64,000 bases of DNA from contig NZ_SWDV01000002.1 in the NCBI RefSeq assembly GCF_005877905.1, positions 124,001 through 188,000 on the forward strand. The letters run 5' to 3'. The notes under the pieces were generated by a model, which worked only from the letters and a program-made list of their open reading frames with translations, had not been told where the DNA came from and searched no databases. The stretch is from Pseudomonas nicosulfuronedens. GTDB taxonomy: Bacteria; Pseudomonadota; Gammaproteobacteria; Pseudomonadales; Pseudomonadaceae. Position numbers and translations under genes: made by a program. Of the stretch, positions 9,397 through 17,911 are shown one piece after another. Each line of letters starts with the position of its first letter. The first letter of the stretch is position 1.

Positions 9397-10872
9397 ATGA
9401 GTCATACGACTGGCGACGAGTTCTTCGTCGCGCAGACCGCCGAAGAGGCCGTCGATCAACTGGCCGTGCTCCACGAGCGCGCCACCGGCGCCCTGAACCA
9501 GGCGCTGAAGCGGTACCTGAAGGACCGTGAAGTTCCCGACGCGCAGCAGCGCGAGCAATTCCGCTACCCGCTGCTGCGGGTGACCTACCTGTGCCAGGGT
9601 GAAGTGCCGTCCACTACTCGCGCCTACGCCAAGGTCCAGGTGCCCGGCACCTACGCGGTGACCATCACCCAGCCCAAGGCCTTCCGCAAATACCTGCTGG
9701 AACAGCTGCGCCCGCTGATGGAGGACTTCACCGTGCGCGTGGAAGTCGGCGTCAGCCAGCAGAACATTCCTTACCCTTATGTGGTGGAAAGCGGCGACGA
9801 ACTGGGTGGTTCCGGCGTAACGGCCGCCGAGCTGGCGCGGGTGTTCCCCAGTACCGATCTGTCGGCCACCTCCGATGGGGTGGCGGATGGCCTGTATGAA
9901 TGGGAAGGCGCCGACCCGATGCCGCTGGCGCTGTTCGACGCCGCGCGCACCGACTTCTCCCTGCGCCGCATGGTGCATTACACCGGCAGCGACTGGCGCC
10001 ATGTGCAGCCGTGGATCCTGCTGACCAACTACCACCGTTACGTCGATCAGTTCATTCACCTGGGCCTGGAGCGCCTGCGCGATGACCCGCGCTTCGTGCG
10101 CATGGTGTTGCCGGGCAATGTGATCATCGAGCGCGGCACCGACGCGGGCGAAGCCAACGCCATCGTCGCCAGCGTCGAATGGCACCGCTTCCAGATGCCG
10201 GCCTACCACCTGATCGCCGAGGATGGCGACGGCGTGACCCTGGTGAACATCGGCGTCGGCCCGTCCAATGCGAAGAACATCACCGACCACCTCGCCGTTC
10301 TGCGCCCGCACTGCTGGTTGATGGTCGGCCACTGTGGCGGCCTGCGGCAGTCGCAGACCATCGGCGATTACGTGCTGGCCCACGCCTACATGCGCCGCGA
10401 CGGTATCCTCGACCGCGTGCTGCCGCCGCACATTCCGATCCCGGCACTGGCCGAGGTACAACTGGCGTTGCAGGAAGCGGCCGCGCTGGTGACCGGCGAG
10501 CGCGGCGATCAGCTCAAGCGTCGCCTGCGCACCGGCACCGTGCTCACCTACGACGACCGAAACTGGGAGCTGCACTGGGCCCAGGAGCGCCCGCTGATCA
10601 ACCTGGCGCGGGCGATTGCGGTGGACATGGAAAGCGGCACCATCGCTGCCCAGGGCTACCGTCTGCGGGTGCCCTACGGCACGTTGCTGTGTGTCTCGGA
10701 CAAGCCGTTACACAGCGAGATCAAGCTGCCCGGCGCGGCCACGGCGTTCTACCAGCGCGCAGTGAGCCAGCACCTGTCCATCGGCATCGCCGCCGTCGAC
10801 CTGTTGCGTACCCAGCTCAACTCGCTGCACTCGCGCAAACTGCGCAGCTTCGACGAGCCGCCGTTCCGCTGA
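9397..10872 (+). CDS. amn: AMP nucleosidase
   Basis: Cleaves AMP to adenine and ribose 5-phosphate, helping control the adenylate pool. 491 residues. The N-terminal AMP-nucleosidase domain (about 1-190) and the C-terminal nucleoside-phosphorylase-like domain are both complete. The latter shows VNIGVGPSNAKNITDHLAVLRP, MVGHCGGLR, and MESGTIAAQGYR, where the Glu contacts the ribose. ATG 9397 is preferred over ATG 9388 because AGGA lies eight bases before it, whereas it abuts 9388. deoC follows 82 bases later, which joins two nucleotide-salvage steps yielding pentose phosphates. Confidence 0.93.
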   Translation: MSHTTGDEFFVAQTAEEAVDQLAVLHERATGALNQALKRYLKDREVPDAQQREQFRYPLLRVTYLCQGEVPSTTRAYAKVQVPGTYAVTITQPKAFRKYLLEQLRPLMEDFTVRVEVGVSQQNIPYPYVVESGDELGGSGVTAAELARVFPSTDLSATSDGVADGLYEWEGADPMPLALFDAARTDFSLRRMVHYTGSDWRHVQPWILLTNYHRYVDQFIHLGLERLRDDPRFVRMVLPGNVIIERGTDAGEANAIVASVEWHRFQMPAYHLIAEDGDGVTLVNIGVGPSNAKNITDHLAVLRPHCWLMVGHCGGLRQSQTIGDYVLAHAYMRRDGILDRVLPPHIPIPALAEVQLALQEAAALVTGERGDQLKRRLRTGTVLTYDDRNWELHWAQERPLINLARAIAVDMESGTIAAQGYRLRVPYGTLLCVSDKPLHSEIKLPGAATAFYQRAVSQHLSIGIAAVDLLRTQLNSLHSRKLRSFDEPPFR

Positions 10873-10954
10873 TCTGCGACAGGGCGCGGAGTGCCTGCCG
10901 GGGCGATGGTGGTTGCCCCGGCTGCCTGAAGAAAGCCGAAGGAGAGTGTTGCCG

Positions 10955-11731
10955 ATGACCGATCCTCGCAAGACCCCGGCGGGCCGTGTGCTCGCTCTGC
11001 TGGACCTGACCTCGCTGAATACCGGCGATGACCTGCAAAGCACCGTGGACCTCTGCCGCCGTGCACTGACGCCTTATGGCGAAGTGGCGGCGGTGTGCGT
11101 GTGGCCGAAGCTGGTACACGTCGCTCGGCGCACGCTCAACACCCTGGGCGGGCGCTCGGTGAAGGTTGTCAGCGTGTGCAACTTCCCCGCCGGCAATGCG
11201 CCGCTGGCGGATGTGGTGGAGGAGGTGCGCAAGACCCTCGCCGAAGGCGCTGATGAAATCGATCTGGTCTATCCCTGGCGCAAGCTCAAGGCGGGCGAGG
11301 CCACCGGTGCGGAGGAGCTGATTCGTACCTGCAAGACACTCTGTGGTCCCTACCATCGCCTGAAGGTCATCCTGGAAACCGGCGAGCTGGACGATGCGGA
11401 GCTGATCCGCACGGCTTGCCGCGAATCCATCGCCGGCGGCGCGGATTTCCTCAAGACCAGTACCGGCAAGGCGGCCACGCATGCCACGCCCGAAGCCGTG
11501 CGAGTGATGCTTGAAATCATCGAGGAAGAGGGCGGCAAGGTCGGGCTGAAGGTCTCCGGTGGGCTGCGCAGCCTGGCCGACGCACTGCAATACCGGACGC
11601 TGGTGGAGGAGCGTTTGGGTGCCGCGTGGATCACGCCGGAGCACCTGCGTTTCGGCGCCTCCGCACTGCTCGACGATCTACTGCGTGAGCTGAGCACCGA
11701 GGCCAAGCCCATCTCCACTCGCAGCTATTGA
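10955..11731 (+). CDS. deoC: Deoxyribose-phosphate aldolase
   Basis: Class I aldolase that splits 2-deoxyribose 5-phosphate into glyceraldehyde 3-phosphate and acetaldehyde. 258 residues, as in the E. coli enzyme. The Schiff-base lysine is K167 in FLKTSTGKA, and the second lysine of the relay is K199 in VGLKVSGG. An acidic relay segment ADEIDLVYPW lies near residue 100. ATG 10955 was chosen over an upstream ATG at 10913 because GGAG precedes it and the protein then starts as in the family. It is probably co-transcribed with amn. Confidence 0.94.
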   Translation: MTDPRKTPAGRVLALLDLTSLNTGDDLQSTVDLCRRALTPYGEVAAVCVWPKLVHVARRTLNTLGGRSVKVVSVCNFPAGNAPLADVVEEVRKTLAEGADEIDLVYPWRKLKAGEATGAEELIRTCKTLCGPYHRLKVILETGELDDAELIRTACRESIAGGADFLKTSTGKAATHATPEAVRVMLEIIEEEGGKVGLKVSGGLRSLADALQYRTLVEERLGAAWITPEHLRFGASALLDDLLRELSTEAKPISTRSY

Positions 11732-11741
11732 ACCGAGCGCG

Positions 11742-11802
11742 TTGACGCCACCCGAGGCGAGCCTAGAATGCTCGCCTCCCGCGCCACGGGGAACCGTGGC
11801 GC
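11742..11802 (+). promoter_or_regulatory. Sigma-70-type promoter followed by a 9-bp hairpin
   Basis: TTGACG (11742-11747) and TAGAAT (11764-11769) are 16 bases apart. The start of the transcript would contain GCGCCACGG/CCGTGGCGC (11781-11802), a stem capped by a GGAA tetraloop. The region also holds GAGGCGAG/CTCGCCTC around the -10 box. It probably drives the SEC-C gene. Confidence 0.5.
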
Positions 11803-11847
11803 GTCCCTCCGGTCGGACCTTCGCCGACCTTTTCCGCTGGTGATCCC

Positions 11848-12411
11848 ATGCCGTTTCGCGCTCCTTCTCACCTCACCAACCCTCTGCGCCGTTTTGCCCG
11901 CCGACTGGTGGAAAACGGCACGCCCGAAGTTGCCGCGCCGCTCCCTCTGCCCGACAGCATTGCCGGCGAGCCCTGGTTCTCCGTGGGCAAGGCAGTGGCA
12001 GGGCTGGGCGGCGAACGGGTGGATGGCTGGTGCCTGGATGAGTGGCCCGGCCTGGCCTTGCGCGCCCGTTTCAGCGCCTGCTGGCGCGACGCTCAGGGCC
12101 GCCTGTGGAATGTGCTGCCGGGTGGCGAAGCCATCGCCTTCTTGCCCGACCCGAAACGTCGCTACGAAGGTGTGCCGCTGGCCGAGCAGTGGCACGCGCT
12201 GGAGCGTGACGAACTGCTGGAGGACTACCTCTGGCTCAGCCGCGAGCTGAGCAAACCGCAGCTGGACGACGAGCGCCGGGAAGTCCGTGAGTCCATGCGC
12301 CAGCGCCTGGAAAGCTGGCTGGAGCTGGGCGGTCGGGGTGATAAACCTTGCCCGTGCAACAGTGGCAAGCGTTATCGCAATTGCTGCAGCAAGCGCGTCC
12401 GCGAGCACTGA
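11848..12411 (+). CDS. SEC-C motif protein of unknown function
   Basis: 187 residues. The last 25 residues contain the metal-binding SEC-C motif CPCNSGKRYRNCC, which in SecA binds zinc and contacts SecB and ribosomes. The first 160 residues match nothing recognised; they are acidic and Trp-rich with no signal or membrane segment. It follows a probable promoter after deoC and is the last + strand gene before a REP cluster. A zinc-binding cytosolic protein is as far as the sequence goes. Confidence 0.75.
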   Translation: MPFRAPSHLTNPLRRFARRLVENGTPEVAAPLPLPDSIAGEPWFSVGKAVAGLGGERVDGWCLDEWPGLALRARFSACWRDAQGRLWNVLPGGEAIAFLPDPKRRYEGVPLAEQWHALERDELLEDYLWLSRELSKPQLDDERREVRESMRQRLESWLELGGRGDKPCPCNSGKRYRNCCSKRVREH

Positions 12412-12427
12412 CCCAAGGGGATTTTTC

Positions 12428-12609
12428 GTAGGGCGAATAACGCGCCAGCGTTATCCGCCGAGAAGGGCCGGCGGACAACCTGTTCCAGGTTATGCGCCTA
12501 CCGATCTGACGTTTTCTATAGGAGCGAGCTTGCTCGCGAACCGCCCAGCACCCAAGCCGCCGGAAGGCACGTTCGCGAGCAAGAACGATGGCCTCCCCCT
12601 CGCTCCTAC
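12428..12609. repeat. Two REP-like palindromic elements
   Basis: First, GTAGGGCGAATAACGCGCC...GGTTATGCGCCTA (12428-12500). Second, TAGGAGCGAGCTTGCTCGCGAA with its inverted partner TTCGCGAGCAAG...CTCGCTCCTA (12519-12609). Both families recur elsewhere in this window. The stop codon of the convergent metallo-hydrolase lies inside the right arm of the second element. Confidence 0.8.
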
Positions 12610-13652
12610 AGCGATGCGTCTGGCATAGGTGGGACGAGCCATTGTTCGCCCGGCTTCGGCGCGCGGAAACGCTCCGCGGCCACGCCTCGCTTCTGCAACG
12701 CCGCCGCCAGGTCGCTGACCGGCGTGAACTGCCCTTCGTCGCTCAGGCGGAAGGTGCCGAAGTGGATCGCCATGCTGCATTGTGAGTCGAGATGCTGGTG
12801 CGCTTGCACCGCATCGTCCGGGTTCATGTGGTGGTGGCGCATGAACCAGCGCGGTTCGTAGGCGCCGATGGGCAGGGCGGCGAAGCGCATGGGGCCGAAG
12901 CGCTCGTGCATCAGGCCGAACTCTTCGCCCAGCCCGGTATCGCCGGGGAACAGCAGCGGGCCATCCGGCGACTCCAGCACGAAGCCCATCCACAGCGTGC
13001 GGTTGGTGTCGCGCCGCGAGCGCGCCGACCAGTGCTGCGCCGGCACGCCGGTGAGCAGCATGCCCTCGGGCATCGGCAGGCTCTGCCACCAGTCCAGCTC
13101 GGCGATATCAGTGAAGCCGCAGGCGCGGATCAGCTCGCCATTGCCCAGGCCGGTCACCACCTTCGCGGACGGGAAGCGCCGGGCCAGCTCGCGCAGGCTG
13201 TGGATATCCAGGTGGTCGTAGTGGTTGTGGCTGACCAGGATCAGGTTGATCGGTGGCAGCTCGTCCAGCGCCAGGCCCGGCGGGTGCACGCGCTTGGGAC
13301 CGACGAAGCTGAACGGGCTGGTGCGTTCGCACCAGAGCGGGTCGGTGAGGATATTCAGGCCGCGGTGCTGGATCAGCAGGGTGGCGTGGTTGATGTAGGT
13401 GACGCGCAGTTCGTCACCCTCGACGCGGGCTGGTGTCTCCGGGCGGGCATCCGGGCCGGGTTGGGCAATCCACTCTTGCTGGCGGCCGCGTTCACGCTGC
13501 CACTTGAGAAAGGCGCGCAGGCCGTTGTGCGGTTGGCGGTCGAGGTTGTGGAAGCGGCTACCGTCGAAATGTTCGGATTGCGGGCCGCGATAGCGGGCGC
13601 CGAGGCGACCGCTGAGGTTCTGCAAGGTGATCAGCCAGGTGGGGTGGCTCAT
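12606..13652 (-). CDS. NAPE-PLD-like metallo-beta-lactamase-fold hydrolase
   Basis: 348 residues. The metal-binding signature is [11 protein letters not shown] (HxHxDH), followed by a lone Asp in FPGDTG and later His residues in HHHMNPDDA and [11 protein letters not shown]. The layout ([10 protein letters not shown]...[23 protein letters not shown]) matches bacterial homologues of N-acyl-phosphatidylethanolamine phospholipase D. A phosphodiesterase on a lipid or related substrate is likely. The start may also be 13658 (MPMSHP); neither has a clear ribosome-binding site. It diverges from rluE. Confidence 0.85.
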   Translation of the reverse strand: MSHPTWLITLQNLSGRLGARYRGPQSEHFDGSRFHNLDRQPHNGLRAFLKWQRERGRQQEWIAQPGPDARPETPARVEGDELRVTYINHATLLIQHRGLNILTDPLWCERTSPFSFVGPKRVHPPGLALDELPPINLILVSHNHYDHLDIHSLRELARRFPSAKVVTGLGNGELIRACGFTDIAELDWWQSLPMPEGMLLTGVPAQHWSARSRRDTNRTLWMGFVLESPDGPLLFPGDTGLGEEFGLMHERFGPMRFAALPIGAYEPRWFMRHHHMNPDDAVQAHQHLDSQCSMAIHFGTFRLSDEGQFTPVSDLAAALQKRGVAAERFRAPKPGEQWLVPPMPDASL

Positions 13653-13749
13653 GGGCATGCTCGTGCGTGCTCTTGCGATGAGGACTCGGCACAACCTAGC
13701 ATGCCGGGCATTCGCCGTACCCCCAACCTCGGTTACCAGTCTTTTCGCC

Positions 13750-14376
13750 ATGTCTCGTCCTCCGCGTCCCGCCAATCGTCGTCCCGCCAGCCGTCTCGCG
13801 CCTCGCCGTGTGGCCAAGGCGCCGCCGGCGCAACCGAAGCTGATCCTGCTGAACAAGCCGTTCGACGTGCTGACGCAATTCAACGACAGCGAGGGCCGCG
13901 CGACGTTGAAGGATTTCGTCGATGTGCCGGGCATCTATCCGGCGGGCCGCCTGGACCGCGACAGCGAAGGCTTGCTCCTGCTGACCAATGACGGTCGCTT
14001 GCAGGCGCGCATTGCCGACCCGAAGCACAAGCTGCCGAAGACCTATTGGGTGCAGGTGGAAGGCGAGCCGAGCGAAGAACAGCTCGATCAGCTGCGCAAG
14101 GGCGTGCAGCTCAATGATGGCCCGACCCTGCCGGCGGAGGCCCGGCGGCTGGAGGAGCCGCGGCTGTGGGAGCGCGACCCGCCGGTGCGTTTTCGCAAGT
14201 CGGTCCCGACGGCCTGGCTGGAGCTGGTGATCCGCGAAGGGCGCAACCGGCAGGTGCGGCGGATGACGGCGGCAGTCGGCCTGCCCACGCTGCGCCTGGT
14301 GCGCGTGCGCATCGGGCCGTGGCAGCTGGATGGGCTGCAGCCGGGGCAGTGGCGGGAAGTCAGCCCCGAGCTCTGA
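13750..14376 (+). CDS. rluE: 23S rRNA pseudouridine synthase RluE
   Basis: Isomerises a uridine in 23S rRNA (U2457 in E. coli). 208 residues, no S4 domain, as in the RluE branch. The catalytic Asp lies in [18 protein letters not shown]; the family segments [11 protein letters not shown] and [25 protein letters not shown] follow. The basic N-terminal tail ([20 protein letters not shown]) is rRNA-binding in character. The Met at 13750 gives the family-length protein; in-frame Met codons further upstream lie in the divergent promoter region. Confidence 0.9.
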   Translation: MSRPPRPANRRPASRLAPRRVAKAPPAQPKLILLNKPFDVLTQFNDSEGRATLKDFVDVPGIYPAGRLDRDSEGLLLLTNDGRLQARIADPKHKLPKTYWVQVEGEPSEEQLDQLRKGVQLNDGPTLPAEARRLEEPRLWERDPPVRFRKSVPTAWLELVIREGRNRQVRRMTAAVGLPTLRLVRVRIGPWQLDGLQPGQWREVSPEL

Positions 14377-14397
14377 AACTCGGGGCGGGGGTGCGGG

Positions 14398-14601
14398 TCA
14401 GAAGCCGCCTTCGAGCCCGGCGACGACCACGGACTTGATCAGGAAGCCGAGCACGCCCAGGCCCAGAGCAAAGAACAGAACCATGGTGCCCATGCGGCCG
14501 GCCTTGGACTTCTTGGCGAGGTCCCAGACGATGAAGGCCATGAACAGGATCAGGCCGGTCACCAGGCCATACATCATCCAGTCTTCGAAACTTTCGTTCA
14601 T
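14398..14601 (-). CDS. DUF2788 small membrane protein
   Basis: 67 residues with two transmembrane helices (about 10-28 and 40-60) separated by the basic loop WDLAKKSKAGR. Matches the DUF2788 family of short inner-membrane proteins, whose function is unknown. It converges on rluE and has a TATAAT box about 70 bases upstream of its start. Confidence 0.8.
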   Translation of the reverse strand: MNESFEDWMMYGLVTGLILFMAFIVWDLAKKSKAGRMGTMVLFFALGLGVLGFLIKSVVVAGLEGGF

Positions 14602-14670
14602 TACAGCTCCTGCCCGGTACGGAGGTTATCCGAGGGACGCCGGGGCGCGGTGGTGGTGAAGAAGGCGCGC

Positions 14671-14699
14671 ATTATACGCATGCGGCGCTTTGTCGTTCA
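14671..14699 (-). promoter_or_regulatory. Sigma-70-type promoter for the DUF2788 gene
   Basis: On the minus strand TATAAT (14671-14676) lies 17 bases after TGAACG (14694-14699), a perfect -10 and a weak -35. A 5-bp inverted repeat GTTCA-TAAAT-TGAAC (14705-14719) sits just upstream. Confidence 0.5.
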
Positions 14700-14848
14700 G
14701 AGCCGTTCATAAATTGAACAGTTCCTCCTGCGCGGCGGGCGCAATGCCGCAAAAGTTCGCGCCGCGGCACGGCTGGCGGGGAAATCTGCGGTATCGATTT
14801 CGTTCGGCGGGAGGCAGGGTGCGCCGCTGTGTCGCAGGGGCGCAGGTT

Positions 14849-14937
14849 GTAGGAGCGAGCTTGCTCGCGAACCGCACCGGCGTGCCAGGAGGCCACGTTC
14901 GCGAGCAAGGGCTAGGCGCCCCCCTCGGTCCTGCAGA
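14849..14937. repeat. REP-like palindrome
   Basis: GTAGGAGCGAGCTTGCTCGCGAA on the left and an eroded inverted partner (TTCGCGAGCAAGG...CGGTCCTGCAG) on the right. Same family as the elements near 12.5, 29.9, 32.4 and 45.4 kb. Apart from this and the DUF2788 promoter, nothing is seen between 14602 and 14944. Confidence 0.75.
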
Positions 14938-14944
14938 AAGCCGA

Positions 14945-15424
14945 TCAGGCCCGCAGGTGATCCAGCGGCAACTCGGTGCTCGCCAGCACATTGCGCAGCA
15001 CGAAGCTCGAGCGCACGCTGGTGACCCCTTCGATACGGGTCACGGTGCCGAGCAGGAAGTGCTGGTAGTGCTCCATGTCCGGCACCATGACCTTGAGCTG
15101 GTAGTCTGCGTCCATCCCGGTCACCAGGCTGCATTCCAGTACCTCGGGGCACTTGCCGATGATCTGCTGGAAGTGCTCGAAACGCTCCGGCGTATGACGG
15201 TCCATGCCGATCAGCACGAAGGCGGTGAGGCTCAGGCCGAGCTTCTTGCTGTCGAGCAGGGCGACCTGGCGGACGATGTAGCCGTCGTCCTCGAGCTGCT
15301 TCACCCGCCGCGAGCAGGGCGAGGGCGACAGGCCGATGCGTTCGGCCAGCTCCTGGTTGGAGATGCGTGCGTCGCGTTGCAGTTCGGCAAGAATGCGCAG
15401 GTCGTAGCGGTCCAGCTTGTCCAT
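14945..15424 (-). CDS. Lrp/AsnC-family transcriptional regulator
   Basis: 159 residues. The N-terminal winged helix-turn-helix (LDRYDLRILAELQRDARISNQELAERIGLSPSPCSRRV) is followed by a RAM ligand-binding domain (VLECSLVTGMDADYQLKVMVPDMEHYQHFL). Lrp/AsnC proteins form octamers and respond to amino acids. The target is not evident; the divergent transcript at 15.5 kb is the nearest candidate because these regulators often control the divergent unit. Confidence 0.9.
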   Translation of the reverse strand: MDKLDRYDLRILAELQRDARISNQELAERIGLSPSPCSRRVKQLEDDGYIVRQVALLDSKKLGLSLTAFVLIGMDRHTPERFEHFQQIIGKCPEVLECSLVTGMDADYQLKVMVPDMEHYQHFLLGTVTRIEGVTSVRSSFVLRNVLASTELPLDHLRA

Positions 15425-15497
15425 GAAAGCCTCGTTATTCTATTGAATTGCGCTTGTGGCGTAATTTTTAGGTATTTGTTGCTCAGGTGGTGCCTGT

Positions 15498-15722
15498 ATG
15501 AGCAATCTTAGCAATCATTTCCTTGCCTTGTCGCTTTACTATTTCTCCCAGATTCACAGCCCGGACATCACGTCCCCTGCGATCCGCCCAATCAGGCGCT
15601 TCGCGGCCCGCCGACCCCACAGGATCGCGCCGGCCACCGGGCTACGCACTGCCCAGAAGGTGGAGCGAGGTGAGCCGGCGCCAACAGCGACGAGCAGGAC
15701 GAGATTCCGGAAGGGAGGCTGA
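15498..15722 (+). CDS. Possible leader peptide or small protein
   Basis: 74-codon open frame beginning MSNLSNHFLALSLYYFSQIH, with a good ribosome-binding site (AGGTGG, seven bases before the ATG). The stop codon lies within a strong intrinsic terminator. The second half is Arg/Pro/Ala-rich and looks less like a natural protein. The Leu/Tyr/Phe-rich start and the terminator would fit an attenuation leader, but no gene follows within 120 bases that would obviously need one. Translation is uncertain. Confidence 0.35.
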   Translation: MSNLSNHFLALSLYYFSQIHSPDITSPAIRPIRRFAARRPHRIAPATGLRTAQKVERGEPAPTATSRTRFRKGG

Positions 15723-15738
15723 CGAGTCTCCCTTTTTT
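15713..15738 (+). terminator. Intrinsic terminator of an unidentified short transcript
   Basis: GGGAG pairs with CTCCC, possibly extended by AA-TT pairs, followed at once by TTTTTT. It acts on + strand transcripts only. The Lrp/AsnC gene runs away from it on the minus strand, so it must end a transcript starting near 15.48 kb: a small RNA or the short frame above. Confidence 0.75.
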
Positions 15739-15862
15739 CTTGCCCGCGATTTACCCCCCATCTTTACCCTGACTTTACCCAGCACCCTGCAATGGCGGCT
15801 TCGCGCCGTGGTCTATGGCAATGTCACATCACGGTTTCGGCCATTGCCGAAGTGAGGAATCC

Positions 15863-17008
15863 ATGAAGTCGGGTCTCGGGCGGTTCGCCTCGTTCGCTGT
15901 GCTTTCTCTGGCCGTCGCGGCCCAGGCGCTGGCAGCCGACGGTCCCGATATGCAGGGCCGTCCGGCGGCAGGCGGCGGGCCGTCCCAGGGGCGTCCGCAG
16001 GGCAGCAATGGAGGCCAGGAGCATGGTCGTCCACAGGGCAACAATGGCGGCCAGTGGCAGGGCCGTCCTCAGGGCGGCAATGGAGGCCAGGAGCACGGTC
16101 GTCCGCAGGGCAACAACGGTGGCCAGTGGCAGGGGCGCCCGCAGGGCAATAATGGTGGCCAGGACCACGGCCGTCCGCAGGGCAATACCGGCGGCCAGTG
16201 GCAGGGGCGTCCGCCGGGCAACAGTGGGGGCCAGGACCATGGCCGTCCACAGGGCAACAATGGCGGCCAGTGGCAGGGCCATCCGCCGGGCAACAGTGGT
16301 GGCCAGGACCACGATCGTCCGCCGGGCAATAACGGCGGCCAATGGCAGGGTCGTCCGCCAGGCAACAACGGTGGGCAATGGCAAGGCCGCCCGCCGAGCA
16401 ACGACCACGGCAGCACCGGCTGGCAGGGCGGCAATCGCCCGCCATCGGCCGGCTGGCAGGGTCGTCCGCCGCCCTCCCACGGCAACTGGGGCCCGCATCC
16501 GTCCTACTGGCGGCCGGGCTATGTGGTCAATTCCATGCCGAGCGGCCATTACCGCGTGCCTTATCGCGGCAGCGACTACTACTTCAACGATGGCTACTGG
16601 TACCGCCCTTACGGCTCACGCTATGTAGTGGTGACGCCACCTTATGGCGTGCGCGTACGCTATCTGCCGTCCTACGCCGAGCAGGTGTGGATCGGCAGCA
16701 TCGGCTACTTCCTGGCCGCCGGTACCTACTACCTGTGGCAGGCCAGCTCGCAGGACTACGAAGTGGTGGAGCCGCCGCAGCAGGTGGCCAGCGTGGCGCA
16801 GTCGGCTTATGACGTGATCGCCTACCCGATGTACAACCAAGGCCCGGACCAGCAGGCCCGCGACCGCTACGAATGCCACCGCTGGGCCGCCGATCAGAGT
16901 GGCTTCGACCCGGCCCTGGCGAGCTATGCGCCCCCGGCCTACGTTGCCGACAACTACCGCCGCGCGCTGGGCGCCTGCCTGAGCGGACGCGGCTACAGCG
17001 TCAACTGA
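15863..17008 (+). CDS. Secreted repetitive Gly/Gln/Asn-rich protein with DUF6515-like C-terminus
   Basis: 381 residues. A signal peptide ends near AAQALA. Residues 43-174 are eleven copies of a 12-residue unit of the type GRPQGNNGGQWQ, with WQ and (E/D)H alternating at the unit end. The C-terminal part (YVVNSMPSGHYRVPYRGSDYY..YRPYGSRYVVVTPPYGVRVRYLP) resembles DUF6515 proteins, and the end carries C-x3-W and C-x2-G cysteines (YECHRWAADQSGF, LGACLSGRGY). Start chosen at 15863 after GTGAGGAATCC. Probably periplasmic or surface-associated; function unknown. Confidence 0.75.
   Translation: MKSGLGRFASFAVLSLAVAAQALAADGPDMQGRPAAGGGPSQGRPQGSNGGQEHGRPQGNNGGQWQGRPQGGNGGQEHGRPQGNNGGQWQGRPQGNNGGQDHGRPQGNTGGQWQGRPPGNSGGQDHGRPQGNNGGQWQGHPPGNSGGQDHDRPPGNNGGQWQGRPPGNNGGQWQGRPPSNDHGSTGWQGGNRPPSAGWQGRPPPSHGNWGPHPSYWRPGYVVNSMPSGHYRVPYRGSDYYFNDGYWYRPYGSRYVVVTPPYGVRVRYLPSYAEQVWIGSIGYFLAAGTYYLWQASSQDYEVVEPPQQVASVAQSAYDVIAYPMYNQGPDQQARDRYECHRWAADQSGFDPALASYAPPAYVADNYRRALGACLSGRGYSVN
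15989..16384. repeat. 36-bp tandem repeat array within the secreted protein gene
   Basis: Eleven consecutive 36-bp units in frame, with a 72-bp higher-order period because units ending in codons for E/D-H alternate with units ending W-Q; the last two units are both of the WQ type. Codon differences between copies show it is not a recent perfect duplication. Copy number could vary by slippage. Confidence 0.9.
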
Positions 17009-17014
17009 TGCCCT

Positions 17015-17911
17015 CTAGCTGATGGTTTCCTTGCCTACCACTTCCTGCGGGTCGGCGTGCACCAGCACCTCGGCCCGCGGAAACTCCTTGTGGATCGCCA
17101 GCACCGCCTCGTCGCACAGATGATGCGCTTTCGACAGTGACAGCTCGCCGGGCAGCTCCAGGTGCAACTGGACGAACCAGTGCGTGCCGGAAATCCGCGT
17201 GCGCAAGTCATGGGCGCCGAGCACGCCGGGCACTTCGCGCACCAGTTCGAGCATGCGCGTGCTGACGTCCGGCGGCAGCTCCTCGTCCATCAGCACCGCG
17301 ACCGATTCGCGGGCGATCTGGAAGGAGCTCCAGAGGATGTAGAACGCGATGCCCAGGCCGAAGATGGCGTCCATCTGCTGCCAGCCGAACTGCGCGAGGA
17401 GCAACGCCACCAGGATGCTGCTGTTGAGCAGCAGATCCGAGCGGTAGTGCAGGGAGTCGGCGCGGATGGCGTTGGAGCCGGTGATCTTCACCACGTAGCC
17501 CTGCACCATCAGCAGGCCAGCGGTGAGCACCAGCGACAGGACCATCACCGCAATGCCCCAGCCGACGGCTTCCACCGGTTCGGGGTGCTGCAGGCGGTCG
17601 ATGGCCTGGGCGCCGACCAGTACGGCACTGACCGCGATGAACAGCGCCTGCGCCAGCCCCGACAGCGATTCCGCCTTGCCGTGGCCATAGCGGTGGTCGT
17701 CGTCCGCCGGGCGAATGGCGTAGTGCACCGCCAGCAGGTTGAGGAAGGACGCGGCGCCGTCGAGCAGCGAGTCGGTGAGGCCGGCGAGCAGACTGACCGA
17801 CCCGCTGAGCCACCAGGCGATGGCCTTGGCGACGATCAGGGTGGTGGCGACGCCGAGCGACGCAAAGGTCGCCAGCCGCATCAGGTGGGCGTGGCTGGCG
17901 TGCTTGAGCAT
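17015..17911 (-). CDS. Cation diffusion facilitator metal exporter (FieF-like)
   Basis: Proton-coupled divalent-metal efflux protein in the inner membrane, 298 residues. Metal-site motifs LLAGLTDSLLDGAASF (D-x3-D in TM2) and NAIRADSLHYRSDLL (the TM5 D/H site) are present. So is the cytosolic domain with VQLHLELPGELSLSKAHHLCDEA. The D-D/H-D pattern fits the FieF (YiiP) branch for Fe/Zn. The start at 17911 overlaps the stop of the DinB gene (TGATG), so the two are co-translated. Confidence 0.9.
   Translation of the reverse strand: MLKHASHAHLMRLATFASLGVATTLIVAKAIAWWLSGSVSLLAGLTDSLLDGAASFLNLLAVHYAIRPADDDHRYGHGKAESLSGLAQALFIAVSAVLVGAQAIDRLQHPEPVEAVGWGIAVMVLSLVLTAGLLMVQGYVVKITGSNAIRADSLHYRSDLLLNSSILVALLLAQFGWQQMDAIFGLGIAFYILWSSFQIARESVAVLMDEELPPDVSTRMLELVREVPGVLGAHDLRTRISGTHWFVQLHLELPGELSLSKAHHLCDEAVLAIHKEFPRAEVLVHADPQEVVGKETIS

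Noticed and set aside
15989-16384. Regular 36-bp repeats as a CRISPR array
   Set aside because: Repeats are contiguous with no unique spacers, lie in frame in a signal-peptide protein, and there are no cas genes.
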